Shown piece by piece: positions 32,958-41,879 of a DNA stretch of 64,000 nt (position 1 is the stretch's first letter; every line of letters starts with the position of its first letter). Location: contig JASLEM010000454.1 in assembly GCA_030151165.1 (NCBI GenBank), positions 27,125 to 91,124 of the forward strand, given 5' to 3'. Both the position numbers and the translations under genes were made by a program. The notes below the pieces were generated by a model, which saw only the letters and a list, made by a program, of their open reading frames with translations, ran no database searches and was not told the origin of the DNA. Origin of the DNA: Burkholderiaceae bacterium (GTDB taxonomy: Bacteria; Pseudomonadota; Gammaproteobacteria; Burkholderiales; Burkholderiaceae).

Positions 32958-33730
32958 GGCAGCACCTGCAGGTGCCGCTCGGTGCGGTAATCCGTGTTCT
33001 CGCCGGCGCCCTTGGCCGAGCCCCTCTCGTCGTCGCGCAACGCGACGAGGCGGTCGCCGACCACCGTGAAGCCGCGGGTCTGCTCGTCGTGCATCTCGAA
33101 CTTGATGACGACGAACGCGCTGCCCGAGAGGTCGAGCCGGCGGCTGCTCGCGAGCGGCGTGCCGTCGGCCGCGATCCAGACGCTCAGCACCGACTTGAAC
33201 TCCTTCGCGTACTTGCGATCCTTCTCGGCGAGGGTGTCGATGCCGCTCTCGAACACGAGCTTGCGCGCGGCCTTGCCGTCCACGGTGTCGGCCGACTCGC
33301 CCTTGAACGTCGCCTCGTCGACCTCGCGCGCGAGCGCGGGCGCCGCGGACGCGATCGCGTGGAGTTCGGCGATGCCCAGCTGGCCCAGCGTCTGCTCGAT
33401 CGGCTTGGCCGCCTTCTTGTCCTTCACCGCGGCGCGCTGCTCGGCGTCGGCGCGCGCGAGCAGGTCGCGACCGTACAGCGGCGCGAGGCCGCGCGCGCCG
33501 TCCTCCAGGCCGAGGCTCACGTTGCCGGTGTGCTCCTCGGCGTCCTTGCCGTCGCCGGTGCGGCGCCAGTCGCGCGCGTCGATGGTGGCCTTCAGCGGCG
33601 TCGTGCCGGGCAGGCGGGCGAGCGCGGCGTGGAGGTCGGCGAGGCCGTCGGCGTGGGCGGCGCCGCAGGCGAGCGCCAGCAGCGCGCTCGTGGCGAACAC
33701 GGGCAGGCGTCGGAGTCCGGTCGAGGTCAT
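32954..33730 (-). CDS. Exported protein of unknown function coupled to the serine hydrolase
   Basis: A 258-residue protein with a signal peptide (ATSALLALACGAAHADG). The mature part has a Lys/Asp-rich helical middle (KDKKAAKPIEQTLGQLG) and beta strands at the end (SVWIAADGTPLASSRR, SAFVVIKFEMHDEQTRGFTVVGDRLV). This looks like a lipoprotein-carrier or sterol-like barrel, but no family is recognised. ATG at 33730. Overlap of 4 bases with the hydrolase suggests joint work in the periplasm. Confidence 0.72.
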   Translation of the reverse strand: MTSTGLRRLPVFATSALLALACGAAHADGLADLHAALARLPGTTPLKATIDARDWRRTGDGKDAEEHTGNVSLGLEDGARGLAPLYGRDLLARADAEQRAAVKDKKAAKPIEQTLGQLGIAELHAIASAAPALAREVDEATFKGESADTVDGKAARKLVFESGIDTLAEKDRKYAKEFKSVLSVWIAADGTPLASSRRLDLSGSAFVVIKFEMHDEQTRGFTVVGDRLVALRDDERGSAKGAGENTDYRTERHLQVLP

Positions 33731-34018
33731 CGTCGTTGTGCGGGGAAGTGGAAGACGGCGCAGTGTAGGGAACGCGACAGCGGACACCGAGCGGCAGCCG
33801 ACGAACTGCACGACGGCCGGACGAGCCGCGCATCCCGGCCGACGAACTGCATCGCGCGGTCGAGCAGGCGCGGCCGGCACATACCCCCCTAATGCATCGG
33901 TAACGCGACGAAACAGCGAGATCGGCCAACGAGGTCGCGGCGTCGCCGCACTCCCCTAGGCAATACGCGGTTGCGCAACACCATACGGCGCGACGGAACG
34001 TGCGTTCACCGCGGCGCG
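33731..34018. other. Intergenic stretch with a 14-base direct repeat
   Basis: The divergent gap before cpdB carries GCCGACGAACTGCA twice, about 43 bases apart (near 33797 and 33839). No gene is seen. The repeat could be a binding site for the serine-hydrolase operon. Confidence 0.4.
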
Positions 34019-34063
34019 CTGTCACGAACACGTCACCGCACCGTCACGCGAGGCCCCTATGGT
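34019..34063 (+). promoter_or_regulatory. Triple Pho box with -10 before cpdB
   Basis: Three GTCAC half-sites at 34021, 34032 and 34043, each 11 bp apart, with 4-base spacers between 7-mers. TATGGT (34058-34063) follows after 10 bases, the usual place of a -10 in PhoB-activated promoters. The start of cpdB is at 34094. This is the clearest Pho promoter of the window. Confidence 0.82.
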
Positions 34064-34093
34064 TCGCGGCTTTTGTCCAGATCGAAATATTCC

Positions 34094-36151
34094 ATGAACA
34101 AGATCTTCACGTCGGCGCGCCCGCACCACCGCGCACTCGTCGTCGCGCTCGCCGCGGCCGCCACCCTCTCCGCCTGCGGCGGCGACAGCGACCACCCCGT
34201 CGCCATCGCCCAGGGCACGACCGCCTCGCTGGCGCTGCTCGAGACCACCGACCTGCACCAGAACATCCTCAGCTACAACTACTACACGCTGGCCGAGGAC
34301 GACTCCGTCGGCCTCGAGCGCACGTCCACACTGATCAAGGCGGCGCGCGCGCAGTACCCGAACACGATGCTGTTCGACGCCGGCGACATCATCCAGGGCA
34401 CCGTGCTGGGCGACTACCAGGCGATCGTCAACAAGGTCCCCTGCACCGACAAGCTCGCGATCTTCAAGGCGATGGACTCGATCGGCTACGACGCCGGCAC
34501 CATCGGCAACCACGAGTTCAATTACGGCCTGGGGTATCTCGGCCAGGTCACCGGCCACCAGTTCAACGTCAAGAACCTGCCCGCCGTCGCGAGCCAGGCG
34601 AAGTGCCAGGGCCCGGCGTATCCGCAGGTGCTGGCCAACGTCGTGAGCACGACCGACAACAAGCCGATCTTCGACCCGTACGTCATCCTCACGAAGACGC
34701 TGACCGCCACCGGCCCGGACGGCAAGCCGGTCACCGCGGACATCAAGATCGGCGTCATCGGCTTCACGCCGCCGCAGATCATGGCCTGGGACAAGGGCAA
34801 CCTGGACGGCAACGTCACGACGACGGGCCTGCAGGAGACCGCGCAGAAGTACATCCCCGAGATGAAGGCCAAGGGCGCCGACATCATCGTGGCCGTCTCG
34901 CACGGCGGCCCGGACAGCGCGGCCTACTCGCCGACGATGGAGAACGGCAACCTGTACCTCGCGCAGGTGCCGGGCATCGACGTGCTGCTGCAGGGCCACA
35001 TGCACCAGGTGTTCCCGAACGCCGCCAGCACCGTCGCCGCGTTCAACATCGCGGGCGTCGACAAGAAGGCCGGCACCGTGGCCGGCGTGCCGTCGGTGAT
35101 GGCGAACTTCTGGGGCAAGAACCTGGGCGTCGTCAACCTCGCCGTCAAGTACACGCCGACGGGCTGGGCGATCGACAAGACGCAGACCGCCGCGTCCACC
35201 GTCTCGACGCAGAACGCCGACAAGAGCTACGTCGCCGCCGACGCCACGATCGCGCCGCTGGTGCAGGCCGAGCACCAGGGCACGATCACCTACGTGAAGA
35301 CGCCGATCGGCTCGTCCGACTTCCGCCTGACGACGTACTTCGCGGACGTCGGCGACATCACCGCGATCCAGGTCGTGAACCAGGCGCAGGCCGCGTACGT
35401 CAAGTCGTACGTCACCGCGAACCTGCCGCAGTACAAGGCGCTGCCGGTGCTGTCCGTGAGCGCGCCGTTCAAGAGCGGCTTCGCCGGCGGCGGCGACTAC
35501 ACGAACGTCGCGGCGGGCCCGATGGCCATCTTCAACGCGGCCGACCTGTACCTGTACGCGAACACGATCCAGGCCGTGCTCGTCACCGGCGCCGACCTGA
35601 AGGCGTGGCTCGAGACCTCGGCCCAGCGCTTCAACCAGATCGACCCGACGAAGACGACCCCGCAGGCGCTGGTCAGCGCCGACCCGGGCTACAACTTCGA
35701 CGTGCTCGACGGCGACGGATCGATGAAGTACGAGATCGACGTGACCCAGCCGCTGGGCAGCCGCATCAAGAACTTCACGTACAACGGCGCGCCGGTCGAC
35801 CCGGCCGCGCAGTTCATCGTCGCGACGAACAACTACCGCGCGAGCGGCGGCGGCAACTTCCCGGGCCTGAACGGCAGCAAGACGATCTACCAGAGCCCGG
35901 ACGCCAACCGCGACGTGCTGGTGAACTACGTCAAGGCGACCGCCAACATCACCAAGGCGACCAACGGCAGCGACCGCAGCTGGCACTTCACGCGCGTCAC
36001 GACCGCCGGCCCGGTGACCTTCACCTCGGCCCCGGGCAACGCGGCGCTCGCGGCGGCTGACGGCATCGCGGGTGTCACGCAGATCCAGGCCGACGACGGC
36101 AGCGGCAAGAACCTGGCCGTCTACCAGATCGACCTGAGCGTCCAGCAGTGA
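34094..36151 (+). CDS. cpdB: 2',3'-cyclic-nucleotide 2'-phosphodiesterase / 3'-nucleotidase
   Basis: A 685-residue lipoprotein (TLSACGG, Cys28) of the 5'-nucleotidase family. The metallophosphatase part has TTDLHQN, FDAGDIIQG, GNHEFNYG, SHGGPDS and LQGHMHQ, all the di-metal ligands. The C-terminal domain carries the substrate-binding part (KTTPQALVSADPGYNFDVLDG). Enzymes of this kind split cyclic and 3'-nucleotides outside the cytoplasm and set phosphate free. Here the lipid anchor keeps it in the envelope. It is under a triple Pho box and coupled to the next gene. Confidence 0.88.
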   Translation: MNKIFTSARPHHRALVVALAAAATLSACGGDSDHPVAIAQGTTASLALLETTDLHQNILSYNYYTLAEDDSVGLERTSTLIKAARAQYPNTMLFDAGDIIQGTVLGDYQAIVNKVPCTDKLAIFKAMDSIGYDAGTIGNHEFNYGLGYLGQVTGHQFNVKNLPAVASQAKCQGPAYPQVLANVVSTTDNKPIFDPYVILTKTLTATGPDGKPVTADIKIGVIGFTPPQIMAWDKGNLDGNVTTTGLQETAQKYIPEMKAKGADIIVAVSHGGPDSAAYSPTMENGNLYLAQVPGIDVLLQGHMHQVFPNAASTVAAFNIAGVDKKAGTVAGVPSVMANFWGKNLGVVNLAVKYTPTGWAIDKTQTAASTVSTQNADKSYVAADATIAPLVQAEHQGTITYVKTPIGSSDFRLTTYFADVGDITAIQVVNQAQAAYVKSYVTANLPQYKALPVLSVSAPFKSGFAGGGDYTNVAAGPMAIFNAADLYLYANTIQAVLVTGADLKAWLETSAQRFNQIDPTKTTPQALVSADPGYNFDVLDGDGSMKYEIDVTQPLGSRIKNFTYNGAPVDPAAQFIVATNNYRASGGGNFPGLNGSKTIYQSPDANRDVLVNYVKATANITKATNGSDRSWHFTRVTTAGPVTFTSAPGNAALAAADGIAGVTQIQADDGSGKNLAVYQIDLSVQQ

Positions 36152-36915
36152 AGCGTGCTCTCGTCGCCGGTGCGGCGGCGGTCGTCCTCGCGACGGCCGC
36201 CGGGCTGACGGTCGCGCGCCCGTACTGGGCCGCGCCCGACGCCGACCAGGCGCAGGCCTGGCTCAAGCAGGCCGCCGATGCCCACGACGGTAGCGCCGAG
36301 GCGTCGCTCGCGCGCTGGACGGATCGCGGCAACGCCGAGGCGCTGCACGCGTACGCGGCGCTGCTCGCGCACCGCAGCGACGCGGCCTCGCGCCGCCGGC
36401 TCGCCGACGTGCTCGCGCACGGCGCGCAGGCCGGCGACCCGCTCGCCGCGACGCAGTTCGCCACCTTGCTGTCGCATGGCGCGAGCGTCGACGCCGGAAC
36501 GCGCGCGCGCATCGCGGCGCTCTACGCGCAAGGCGCCGCCGGCGGCGTGCCCGAGGCGCAACGCATGCTCGCCACGCTCGCGCTCAACGGCGCGGGCGGC
36601 CCGGTCGACGCGGGCAAGGCCGCCGCGCTGCTCGAACAGGCCGCCGAGCAGGGCGACGCGCCCGCGATGTTCCTGCTCGCGAACCTGCTGCGCGCCGGCC
36701 AGGGCGTGCCCAAGGACGAGGCCCGCGCGCTGGCGCTCTACCAGCGCGCGGCCGACGCCGACTACGCGCCCGCGAACCAGGCGCTGGCGCTGGCCTATCG
36801 CTACGGCGAACTCGGACTCGCCGCCGACCAGGCCGAGTCGCGCCTGATGGACCACGAAGCCGCCGAGGCCCTGGCCCACGAGGCGACGCGGACGGCGTCG
36901 GCGTTGAAGAACTGA
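36148..36915 (+). CDS. Sel1-repeat protein with N-terminal anchor
   Basis: A 255-residue protein: an N-terminal hydrophobic segment, then at least four helical Sel1/TPR-like repeats, such as AAALLEQAAEQGDAPAMFLL and ARALALYQRAADADYAPAN. Sel1 proteins are scaffolds for protein contacts. The GTG start at 36148 overlaps the cpdB stop by 4 bases (GTGA), so it should be made together with cpdB in phosphate shortage; it may hold or localise the phosphodiesterase. A strong terminator follows. Confidence 0.82.
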   Translation: MKRALVAGAAAVVLATAAGLTVARPYWAAPDADQAQAWLKQAADAHDGSAEASLARWTDRGNAEALHAYAALLAHRSDAASRRRLADVLAHGAQAGDPLAATQFATLLSHGASVDAGTRARIAALYAQGAAGGVPEAQRMLATLALNGAGGPVDAGKAAALLEQAAEQGDAPAMFLLANLLRAGQGVPKDEARALALYQRAADADYAPANQALALAYRYGELGLAADQAESRLMDHEAAEALAHEATRTASALKN

Positions 36916-36939
36916 CGACGGCCGTCTTCAAGAACGAAG

Positions 36940-36974
36940 CGCGCGCGGCATCTCGCGATGCCGCGCGCGTTTTT
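36940..36974 (+). terminator. Rho-independent terminator after cpdB-sel1
   Basis: A perfect 12-bp stem (CGCGCGCGGCAT / ATGCCGCGCGCG) with a 6-base loop is followed by TTTTT. It closes the cpdB-sel1 operon, 24 bases after the stop. Confidence 0.88.
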
Positions 36975-37006
36975 CCTTTGAGGAGTGCAGCGTGTCGACG
37001 GCGCGC

Positions 37007-37249
37007 TCAGCGCCGCGCCCACCGATGCACCGCCACCTGGTAGGCGACCACGCCGACCGCCCCGCCGGCGATCACGCCGGCCACGAACGAGAAGCCGGTG
37101 TAGCCCGCCACGAGCGAGCCCAGCAGCACGCTCGCGAGCGGGATCGCGCGCCACGCCATGCCGGGCAGGCGTCGGCGGCGCGAGCCGGCGAGGTAGTCGA
37201 AGTCGGGCTCGACGAAGGCGCGGTAGATGGTCTTGGTGGTGCGGGACAC
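37007..37249 (-). CDS. Small membrane protein (80 aa)
   Basis: GTG start at 37249 with GGAG upstream. The product begins MSRTTKTIYRAFVEPDFDYL, then has two hydrophobic helices (AIPLASVLLGSLVAGYTG and AGVIAGGAVGVVAYQVAV) and a basic end. It looks like a small inner-membrane protein of unknown function. It is convergent with the Sel1 gene. Confidence 0.6.
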   Translation of the reverse strand: MSRTTKTIYRAFVEPDFDYLAGSRRRRLPGMAWRAIPLASVLLGSLVAGYTGFSFVAGVIAGGAVGVVAYQVAVHRWARR

Positions 37250-37531
37250 GGCGGCTCCGGGGTGGACGGCGCAGGGCGCAGGGGCGACATGCCGCTGCGA
37301 TGCCTCGATTGTTCCGGCCGAGCTGGCGCGGCGCACCCTCCAGAAGAGGGATGGAACACCCGCAAACAACAGGTTCGGGCCGCCAACCAGGGGGGTCGCG
37401 CGTCCGCCCTTCGCGGATCGTCAAGGCTCGCGGCCCCGGATCGCGTCGCACGGCTCGCGCGCCATGCCCCTGCGCGCGCGCCGCGGGCGCCCGCGCTGCA
37501 GAATCGTCCGATCCCCAACGAAGGAAACGAC

Positions 37532-38335
37532 ATGGACCTGCAACTCACCGGCAAGCGCGCCCTCGTCACCGGCGGCAGCCGCGGCATCGGCAAGGCGATC
37601 GCGCGGGCGCTGATGGCCGAGGGCGCGCACGTTGCGCTGCTGGCGCGCAACGCGCAGGCGCTGCAGGAGGCCGCGGCCGACCTGGCGGGCGGGACCGGAG
37701 GCCGCGTCGTCACGGTCGTGGCCGACACCACCGACGACGCGCAGGTCGCGCACGCGATCGCGCAGGCCGCGTCGCAGCTCGGTGGCACGATCGACATCCT
37801 CGTCAACGCCGCCGCCGAGCCCGCCGGCTATGCCGCGCCGCCGAAGCTCGAGGAGATCGTGGGCGAGCACTTCCACCGCGAGCTGGACATCAAGGTCATG
37901 GGCTACATCCGCTGCGCGCGCGCCGTCGTGCCCGGCATGCGCGCGGCCGGCTGGGGGCGCATCGTCAACATCAGCGGGCTCGCGGCGCGCCAGACGGGCA
38001 GCGCAGTCGGCTCGATGCGCAACATCGCGGTGGCCGCGCTCACCAAGAACATGGCCGACGAGCTCGGCCCCGCCGGCATCCAGGTGACGGTGGTCCACCC
38101 GGGCCTCACGCGCACCGAGCGCACCGCGCCGCTGATCGCCGCGCGCGCGGCCGACCAGGGCCGAAGCGCGCAGGACGTCGAGGCCGAGATGGCCGCGGGC
38201 AACAGCATCCGCCACCTGGTCGACGCGAGCGAGGTCGCCGACGTCGTCGCCTTCCTCTGCTCGCCGCGGTCGCGCGCGATCAACGGCGACGCCATCGCGG
38301 TGGGCGGCGGCGCGCCGCGCGCGATCAGCTACTGA
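37532..38335 (+). CDS. Short-chain dehydrogenase-like protein lacking the catalytic Tyr/Lys
   Basis: A 267-residue Rossmann protein with the SDR coenzyme motif TGGSRGIG (about 13-20), a modified NNAG (NAAAEPAG) and a C-terminal glycine-rich end. At the place of the active-site YxxxK the sequence reads GSMRN followed by IAVAALTKN, so both Tyr and Lys are missing, while the Ser strand NISG remains. It probably binds NAD(P) but cannot use the classical SDR mechanism. Start at 37532 with AAGGA in front. The histidine kinase begins 95 bases after it. Confidence 0.85.
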   Translation: MDLQLTGKRALVTGGSRGIGKAIARALMAEGAHVALLARNAQALQEAAADLAGGTGGRVVTVVADTTDDAQVAHAIAQAASQLGGTIDILVNAAAEPAGYAAPPKLEEIVGEHFHRELDIKVMGYIRCARAVVPGMRAAGWGRIVNISGLAARQTGSAVGSMRNIAVAALTKNMADELGPAGIQVTVVHPGLTRTERTAPLIAARAADQGRSAQDVEAEMAAGNSIRHLVDASEVADVVAFLCSPRSRAINGDAIAVGGGAPRAISY

Positions 38336-38430
38336 CGGCGCGGCGAGCGGCTTGTCGTAAAGCGCGCCGGCCACCGCGGCGCGCTGCGAGAATCGGCGGG
38401 CCCATCCTGCCGTCCACCGGAGCCGAGACC

Positions 38431-39570
38431 TTGAGACTGAAGGCCGCCGACACCCTGTTCTTTCGCATCTTCGCGCTGCTGATGGTCGCGTTCCTGGCCA
38501 GTTCCTTCCTCGCGTTCGCGATGTTCCAGGCGACGGCGCCGCGGCCGGTGTGGAAGGCCGCGCACGAGGTCGACGCGACGCTGCCCGCGATGGTCGACGG
38601 GCCGCACGCGGCGGCGTCGCAGGTGCTGGTGGTCGGCACGCCGCATCCGCGCTGGCTCTCGATCTGGCTGGACGTCCTCATCAAGACCACCGCGGGCGCG
38701 CTCGCGGCCTGGTTCGCGGCGCGCGCGCTGGCACGGCCGATGCGCCGCCTCAGCGACGCCGCGCGCGACCTCGGGCAGTCGCTGTCGCCGTCCGCGGGCG
38801 TCGGCATCGCGCACGCGCCACCGCTGCTCGACGAGACGCACGGCACGCGCGAGGTGCGCGAGACGGCGCAGGTCTTCAACGGCCTCGCGCGCCAGCTCAA
38901 GGCCGACTTCGACACGCAGCGCCTGCTGCTGGCCACGGTGTCGCACGACCTGCGCACGCCGCTCACGCGCCTGCGCATGCGGCTCGCGGAACTCGAGCAG
39001 CATCCGGCCGCCGAGCGCGCGATCGACGACGTGCGCCAGATGGACGAGCTGATCGAGAGCCTGCTCGCGCTGTTCCGGCCGTCGGCCGCCGAGGCGCCGT
39101 CCGCCGGCGACCAGCGCATCGACGCGTTCTCCTTCGTGCAGGCGATCGTCGACGACCTGCCCGCCGACGGCCCCGTCGTCCACCTCAGTGGCGAGCCGGC
39201 GTCGACCCGCTGCCCGCCCGCGGCGCTGCGCCGGATGCTGGAGAACCTGCTCGAGAACGCGGTGCGCCACGGCGGCACGGGCAACGCGATCGACGTGCAT
39301 GTCACCTCGGGTCGCGAGTGCGTCTGCGTGAGCGTGGCCGACCGCGGGCCGGGGCTCAGCGTCGAGCAGCTCGCCCACGCGGGCACGCCCTTCCTGCGCT
39401 GGGTCGGCGTGCCGGAGGACGGCCGGCGCCGCGCCGGCCTGGGGCTCGGGCTCTACATCACGCGCGCGCTGGCGGAGCGCGAGCACGGCAGCCTCAAGCT
39501 CGCCGCTCGCGACGGCGGCGGGCTCGTCGCGACGCTGGAGCTGCCGCTCGCGGACCGACGCGGCGGCTGA
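38431..39570 (+). CDS. EnvZ-like sensor histidine kinase without adjacent regulator
   Basis: A 379-residue kinase with membrane segments at about 11-32 and 77-97 around a short periplasmic loop of 45 residues, HAMP, H-box TVSHDLRTPLTRLRMRL (H172), N-box (RMLENLLENAVRHGG), DRGPGL and GLGLGLYI. No response-regulator gene is near, so it is an orphan by position. The TTG start at 38431 has GGAG upstream; no ATG is available before the first membrane segment. Confidence 0.83.
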   Translation: MRLKAADTLFFRIFALLMVAFLASSFLAFAMFQATAPRPVWKAAHEVDATLPAMVDGPHAAASQVLVVGTPHPRWLSIWLDVLIKTTAGALAAWFAARALARPMRRLSDAARDLGQSLSPSAGVGIAHAPPLLDETHGTREVRETAQVFNGLARQLKADFDTQRLLLATVSHDLRTPLTRLRMRLAELEQHPAAERAIDDVRQMDELIESLLALFRPSAAEAPSAGDQRIDAFSFVQAIVDDLPADGPVVHLSGEPASTRCPPAALRRMLENLLENAVRHGGTGNAIDVHVTSGRECVCVSVADRGPGLSVEQLAHAGTPFLRWVGVPEDGRRRAGLGLGLYITRALAEREHGSLKLAARDGGGLVATLELPLADRRGG

Positions 39571-39580
39571 GCGACGCCGA

Positions 39581-39883
39581 TCAGGGCGCGCCGACCAGCG
39601 CGTCGATCGCGCCCTCGCCGGTCTTCGACTTGTCGACCGGCAGGCCGCCGGCCTCGGCCATCGTCGGCACCTGGACATGCTCGGGCGTCGGCTCGGCCGC
39701 GTTGGTGGTCGACGTCGGCGAATCGGGCCCGGTGCCGACCGGGATGCTGCCGTCCGGCGCGCCGTCCTCGCGGTCGAGCTCCACGCTCGACTGCACCTGC
39801 TCCGGCTCGTTGGCGCTGAGCTCGCCGATGCGGCCGCCGCCGCCGAAGTTCGGGATCGAGTTGGGGTCTTGCTTGATGTCCAT
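39581..39883 (-). CDS. Disordered small protein (100 aa)
   Basis: MDIKQDPNSIPNFGGGGRIGEL begins a Gly/Pro/Ser/Thr-rich, acidic, probably unfolded protein. GAGG precedes the ATG at 39883. No family is recognised. It is convergent with the histidine kinase. Confidence 0.6.
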   Translation of the reverse strand: MDIKQDPNSIPNFGGGGRIGELSANEPEQVQSSVELDREDGAPDGSIPVGTGPDSPTSTTNAAEPTPEHVQVPTMAEAGGLPVDKSKTGEGAIDALVGAP

Positions 39884-40000
39884 GGGAGGCCTCGTGGGGT
39901 GCAGTTCGCGCGGCGCCAGGGTCGCGCACCTCCTCTTCACGGCAACCCGTGTTCCTCGGCGATGCGCCGCGCGCCGCCGCTCGACAGCATCGGCGATGGC

Positions 40001-40783
40001 TCAGTTCTTCAGCCGGTAGCCGGTCTTGAAGATCCACGCGACGACGGCCAGCGAGATCGCGAGGAACGCGGCCGTCATGCCCAGGCTGATCGCCACGCTG
40101 ACGTCGGCCGCGCCATAGAAGCTCCAGCGGAAGCCGCTGACGAGGTACACGACCGGGTTGAACAGCGCGACCGTCTGCCAGAACGGCGGCAGCATGCTGA
40201 TCGAGTAGAAACTGCCGCCCAGGAAGGTCAGCGGCGTGACGATCAGCAGCGGGATGATCTGCAGCTTCTCGAAGCCGTCCGCCCAGATGCCGATGATGAA
40301 GCCGATGAGGCTGAACGTGGACGCGGTCAGCACGAGGAACAGCAGCATCACGAGCGGATGGTCGATGTGCAGCGGCACGAACAGCCACGCGGTCGCGAGG
40401 ATGATCAGCCCGAGGATGATGGACTTCGACGCCGCCGCGCCGACGTACGCGATCACGATCTCGAAGGCCGACACCGGCGCCGACAGCAGCTCGTAGATCG
40501 TGCCGGTGAACTTCGGGAAGTAGATGCCGAACGACGCGTTGGCGATGCTCTGCGTCAGCAGCGACAGCATCACGAGCCCCGGCACGATGAACGCGCCGTA
40601 GCTGATGCCGCCGACCTGCGGGATGCGCGAGCCGATCGCCGCGCCGAAGACGATGAAGTACAGCGACGTCGAGATCACCGGCGAGATGATGCTCTGCATC
40701 AGCGTGCGCCACGCGCGCGCCATCTCGAAGTTGTAGATGGCACGCACCGCATGCCAGTTCGGGTTCGGGATGTCGCGGTTCAT
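40001..40783 (-). CDS. ABC-2 type exporter permease
   Basis: A 260-residue membrane protein with six hydrophobic segments and the ABC-2 mark [17 protein letters not shown] followed by [13 protein letters not shown], as in YadH/NodJ. Partner of the ATPase coded just upstream, with a 4-base overlap (ATGA). It would export a hydrophobic drug, lipid or polysaccharide; the substrate is unknown. Confidence 0.9.
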   Translation of the reverse strand: MNRDIPNPNWHAVRAIYNFEMARAWRTLMQSIISPVISTSLYFIVFGAAIGSRIPQVGGISYGAFIVPGLVMLSLLTQSIANASFGIYFPKFTGTIYELLSAPVSAFEIVIAYVGAAASKSIILGLIILATAWLFVPLHIDHPLVMLLFLVLTASTFSLIGFIIGIWADGFEKLQIIPLLIVTPLTFLGGSFYSISMLPPFWQTVALFNPVVYLVSGFRWSFYGAADVSVAISLGMTAAFLAISLAVVAWIFKTGYRLKN

Positions 40784-41709
40784 TTCCGGCCGCCTTCCAC
40801 CAGGCTCACGAAGATGTCCTCGAGCGAGCTCTGCTTCGTGCGCAGGTCCTTGAACGCGATGCCCGCGCCGTCGACGTGCTTCATGAAGTCGACGATGCCG
40901 CGCGACTCGCTGCGCGTGTCGTAGGTGTAGGTCAATTCGGTTCCGTCCTTCGACAACGCGAGTTCGTAGTCCAGCAGCGCCGGCGGCACGGTGGGCAGGG
41001 GGTCGGTCAGCTGCAGCGTCACCTGCTTCTTGCCGAGCTTCTGCATCAGCTCGGCCTTGTCCTCGACCAGCAGCAGCTCGCCCCGGGTGATGACGCCGAT
41101 GCGGTCAGCCATTTCCTCGGCTTCCTCGATGTAGTGCGTGGTGAGGATGATGGTGACGCCGGTGTCGCGCAGCTCGCGCACCAGCTGCCACATGTCGCGC
41201 CGCAGCTCGACGTCCACGCCCGCGGTCGGCTCGTCGAGGAACAGGATCTGCGGCTCGTGCGACAGCGCCTTGGCGATCATCACGCGACGCTTCATGCCGC
41301 CCGAGAGCATGCGGATGCGCGCGTCCTTCTTGTCCCACAGCGACAGCGCCTTGAGCGTCTTCTCGATGTGCGCCGGGTTCGCCGGCTTGCCGAACAGGCC
41401 GCGGCTGAACGAGACCGTCGCCCACACCGTCTCGAACGCGTCGGTGGTCAGCTCCTGCGGCACGAGGCCGATCAGCGCGCGCGAGGCGCGGTAGTCGCGG
41501 GCGATGTCGTGGCCGTCGACCGTCACGCTGCCGGACGTCGCGTTGACGATGCCGCAGATGATGCTGATCAGCGTCGTCTTGCCCGCCCCGTTCGGCCCCA
41601 GCAAGGCGAGGATCTCGCCGCGCCGGATCTCGAGGTCGATGCCCTTCAGCGCGCTGAAGCCGGACGCGTAGGTCTTGGAAAGATTCTTGACGGAGAGGAT
41701 GGACGGCAT
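40780..41709 (-). CDS. ABC exporter ATP-binding protein, YadG-like
   Basis: A 309-residue ATPase with Walker [11 protein letters not shown] (around 38-47), Q-loop PQEL, signature LSGGMKRR, Walker [13 protein letters not shown] and the H-loop TTHY. The C-terminal extension of about 80 residues is usual for the DrrA/NodI/YadG group. It forms a two-gene exporter with the permease. Confidence 0.92.
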   Translation of the reverse strand: MPSILSVKNLSKTYASGFSALKGIDLEIRRGEILALLGPNGAGKTTLISIICGIVNATSGSVTVDGHDIARDYRASRALIGLVPQELTTDAFETVWATVSFSRGLFGKPANPAHIEKTLKALSLWDKKDARIRMLSGGMKRRVMIAKALSHEPQILFLDEPTAGVDVELRRDMWQLVRELRDTGVTIILTTHYIEEAEEMADRIGVITRGELLLVEDKAELMQKLGKKQVTLQLTDPLPTVPPALLDYELALSKDGTELTYTYDTRSESRGIVDFMKHVDGAGIAFKDLRTKQSSLEDIFVSLVEGGRK

Positions 41710-41800
41710 GGGCCGGGAGTATCCCCCGGCCGCGCCTTTCGTGCTTGCCGCGAAGCGGCCGGTGCCGGCGCTGCCGCTCGGGCGCGGCCCGGAAATTCAA

Positions 41801-41879
41801 GGGAGCGCGGGAGCTGGCTTCGCCAGTCCCGTCGCGGAGCGCCCCCTCGGGGGGCAGCGAGCGCCAGCGAGCGTGGGGG
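41801..41879. repeat. Burkholderiales-type intergenic repeat with small hairpins
   Basis: The stretch contains CTGGCTTCGCCAG, then GCCCCCTCGGGGGGC, then AGCGAGCGCCAGCGAGCGTG. I know this combination as a dispersed intergenic element in Comamonadaceae and related genomes. It fills the gap between the Gfo/Idh/MocA gene and the ABC exporter and may end transcription. Confidence 0.55.
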
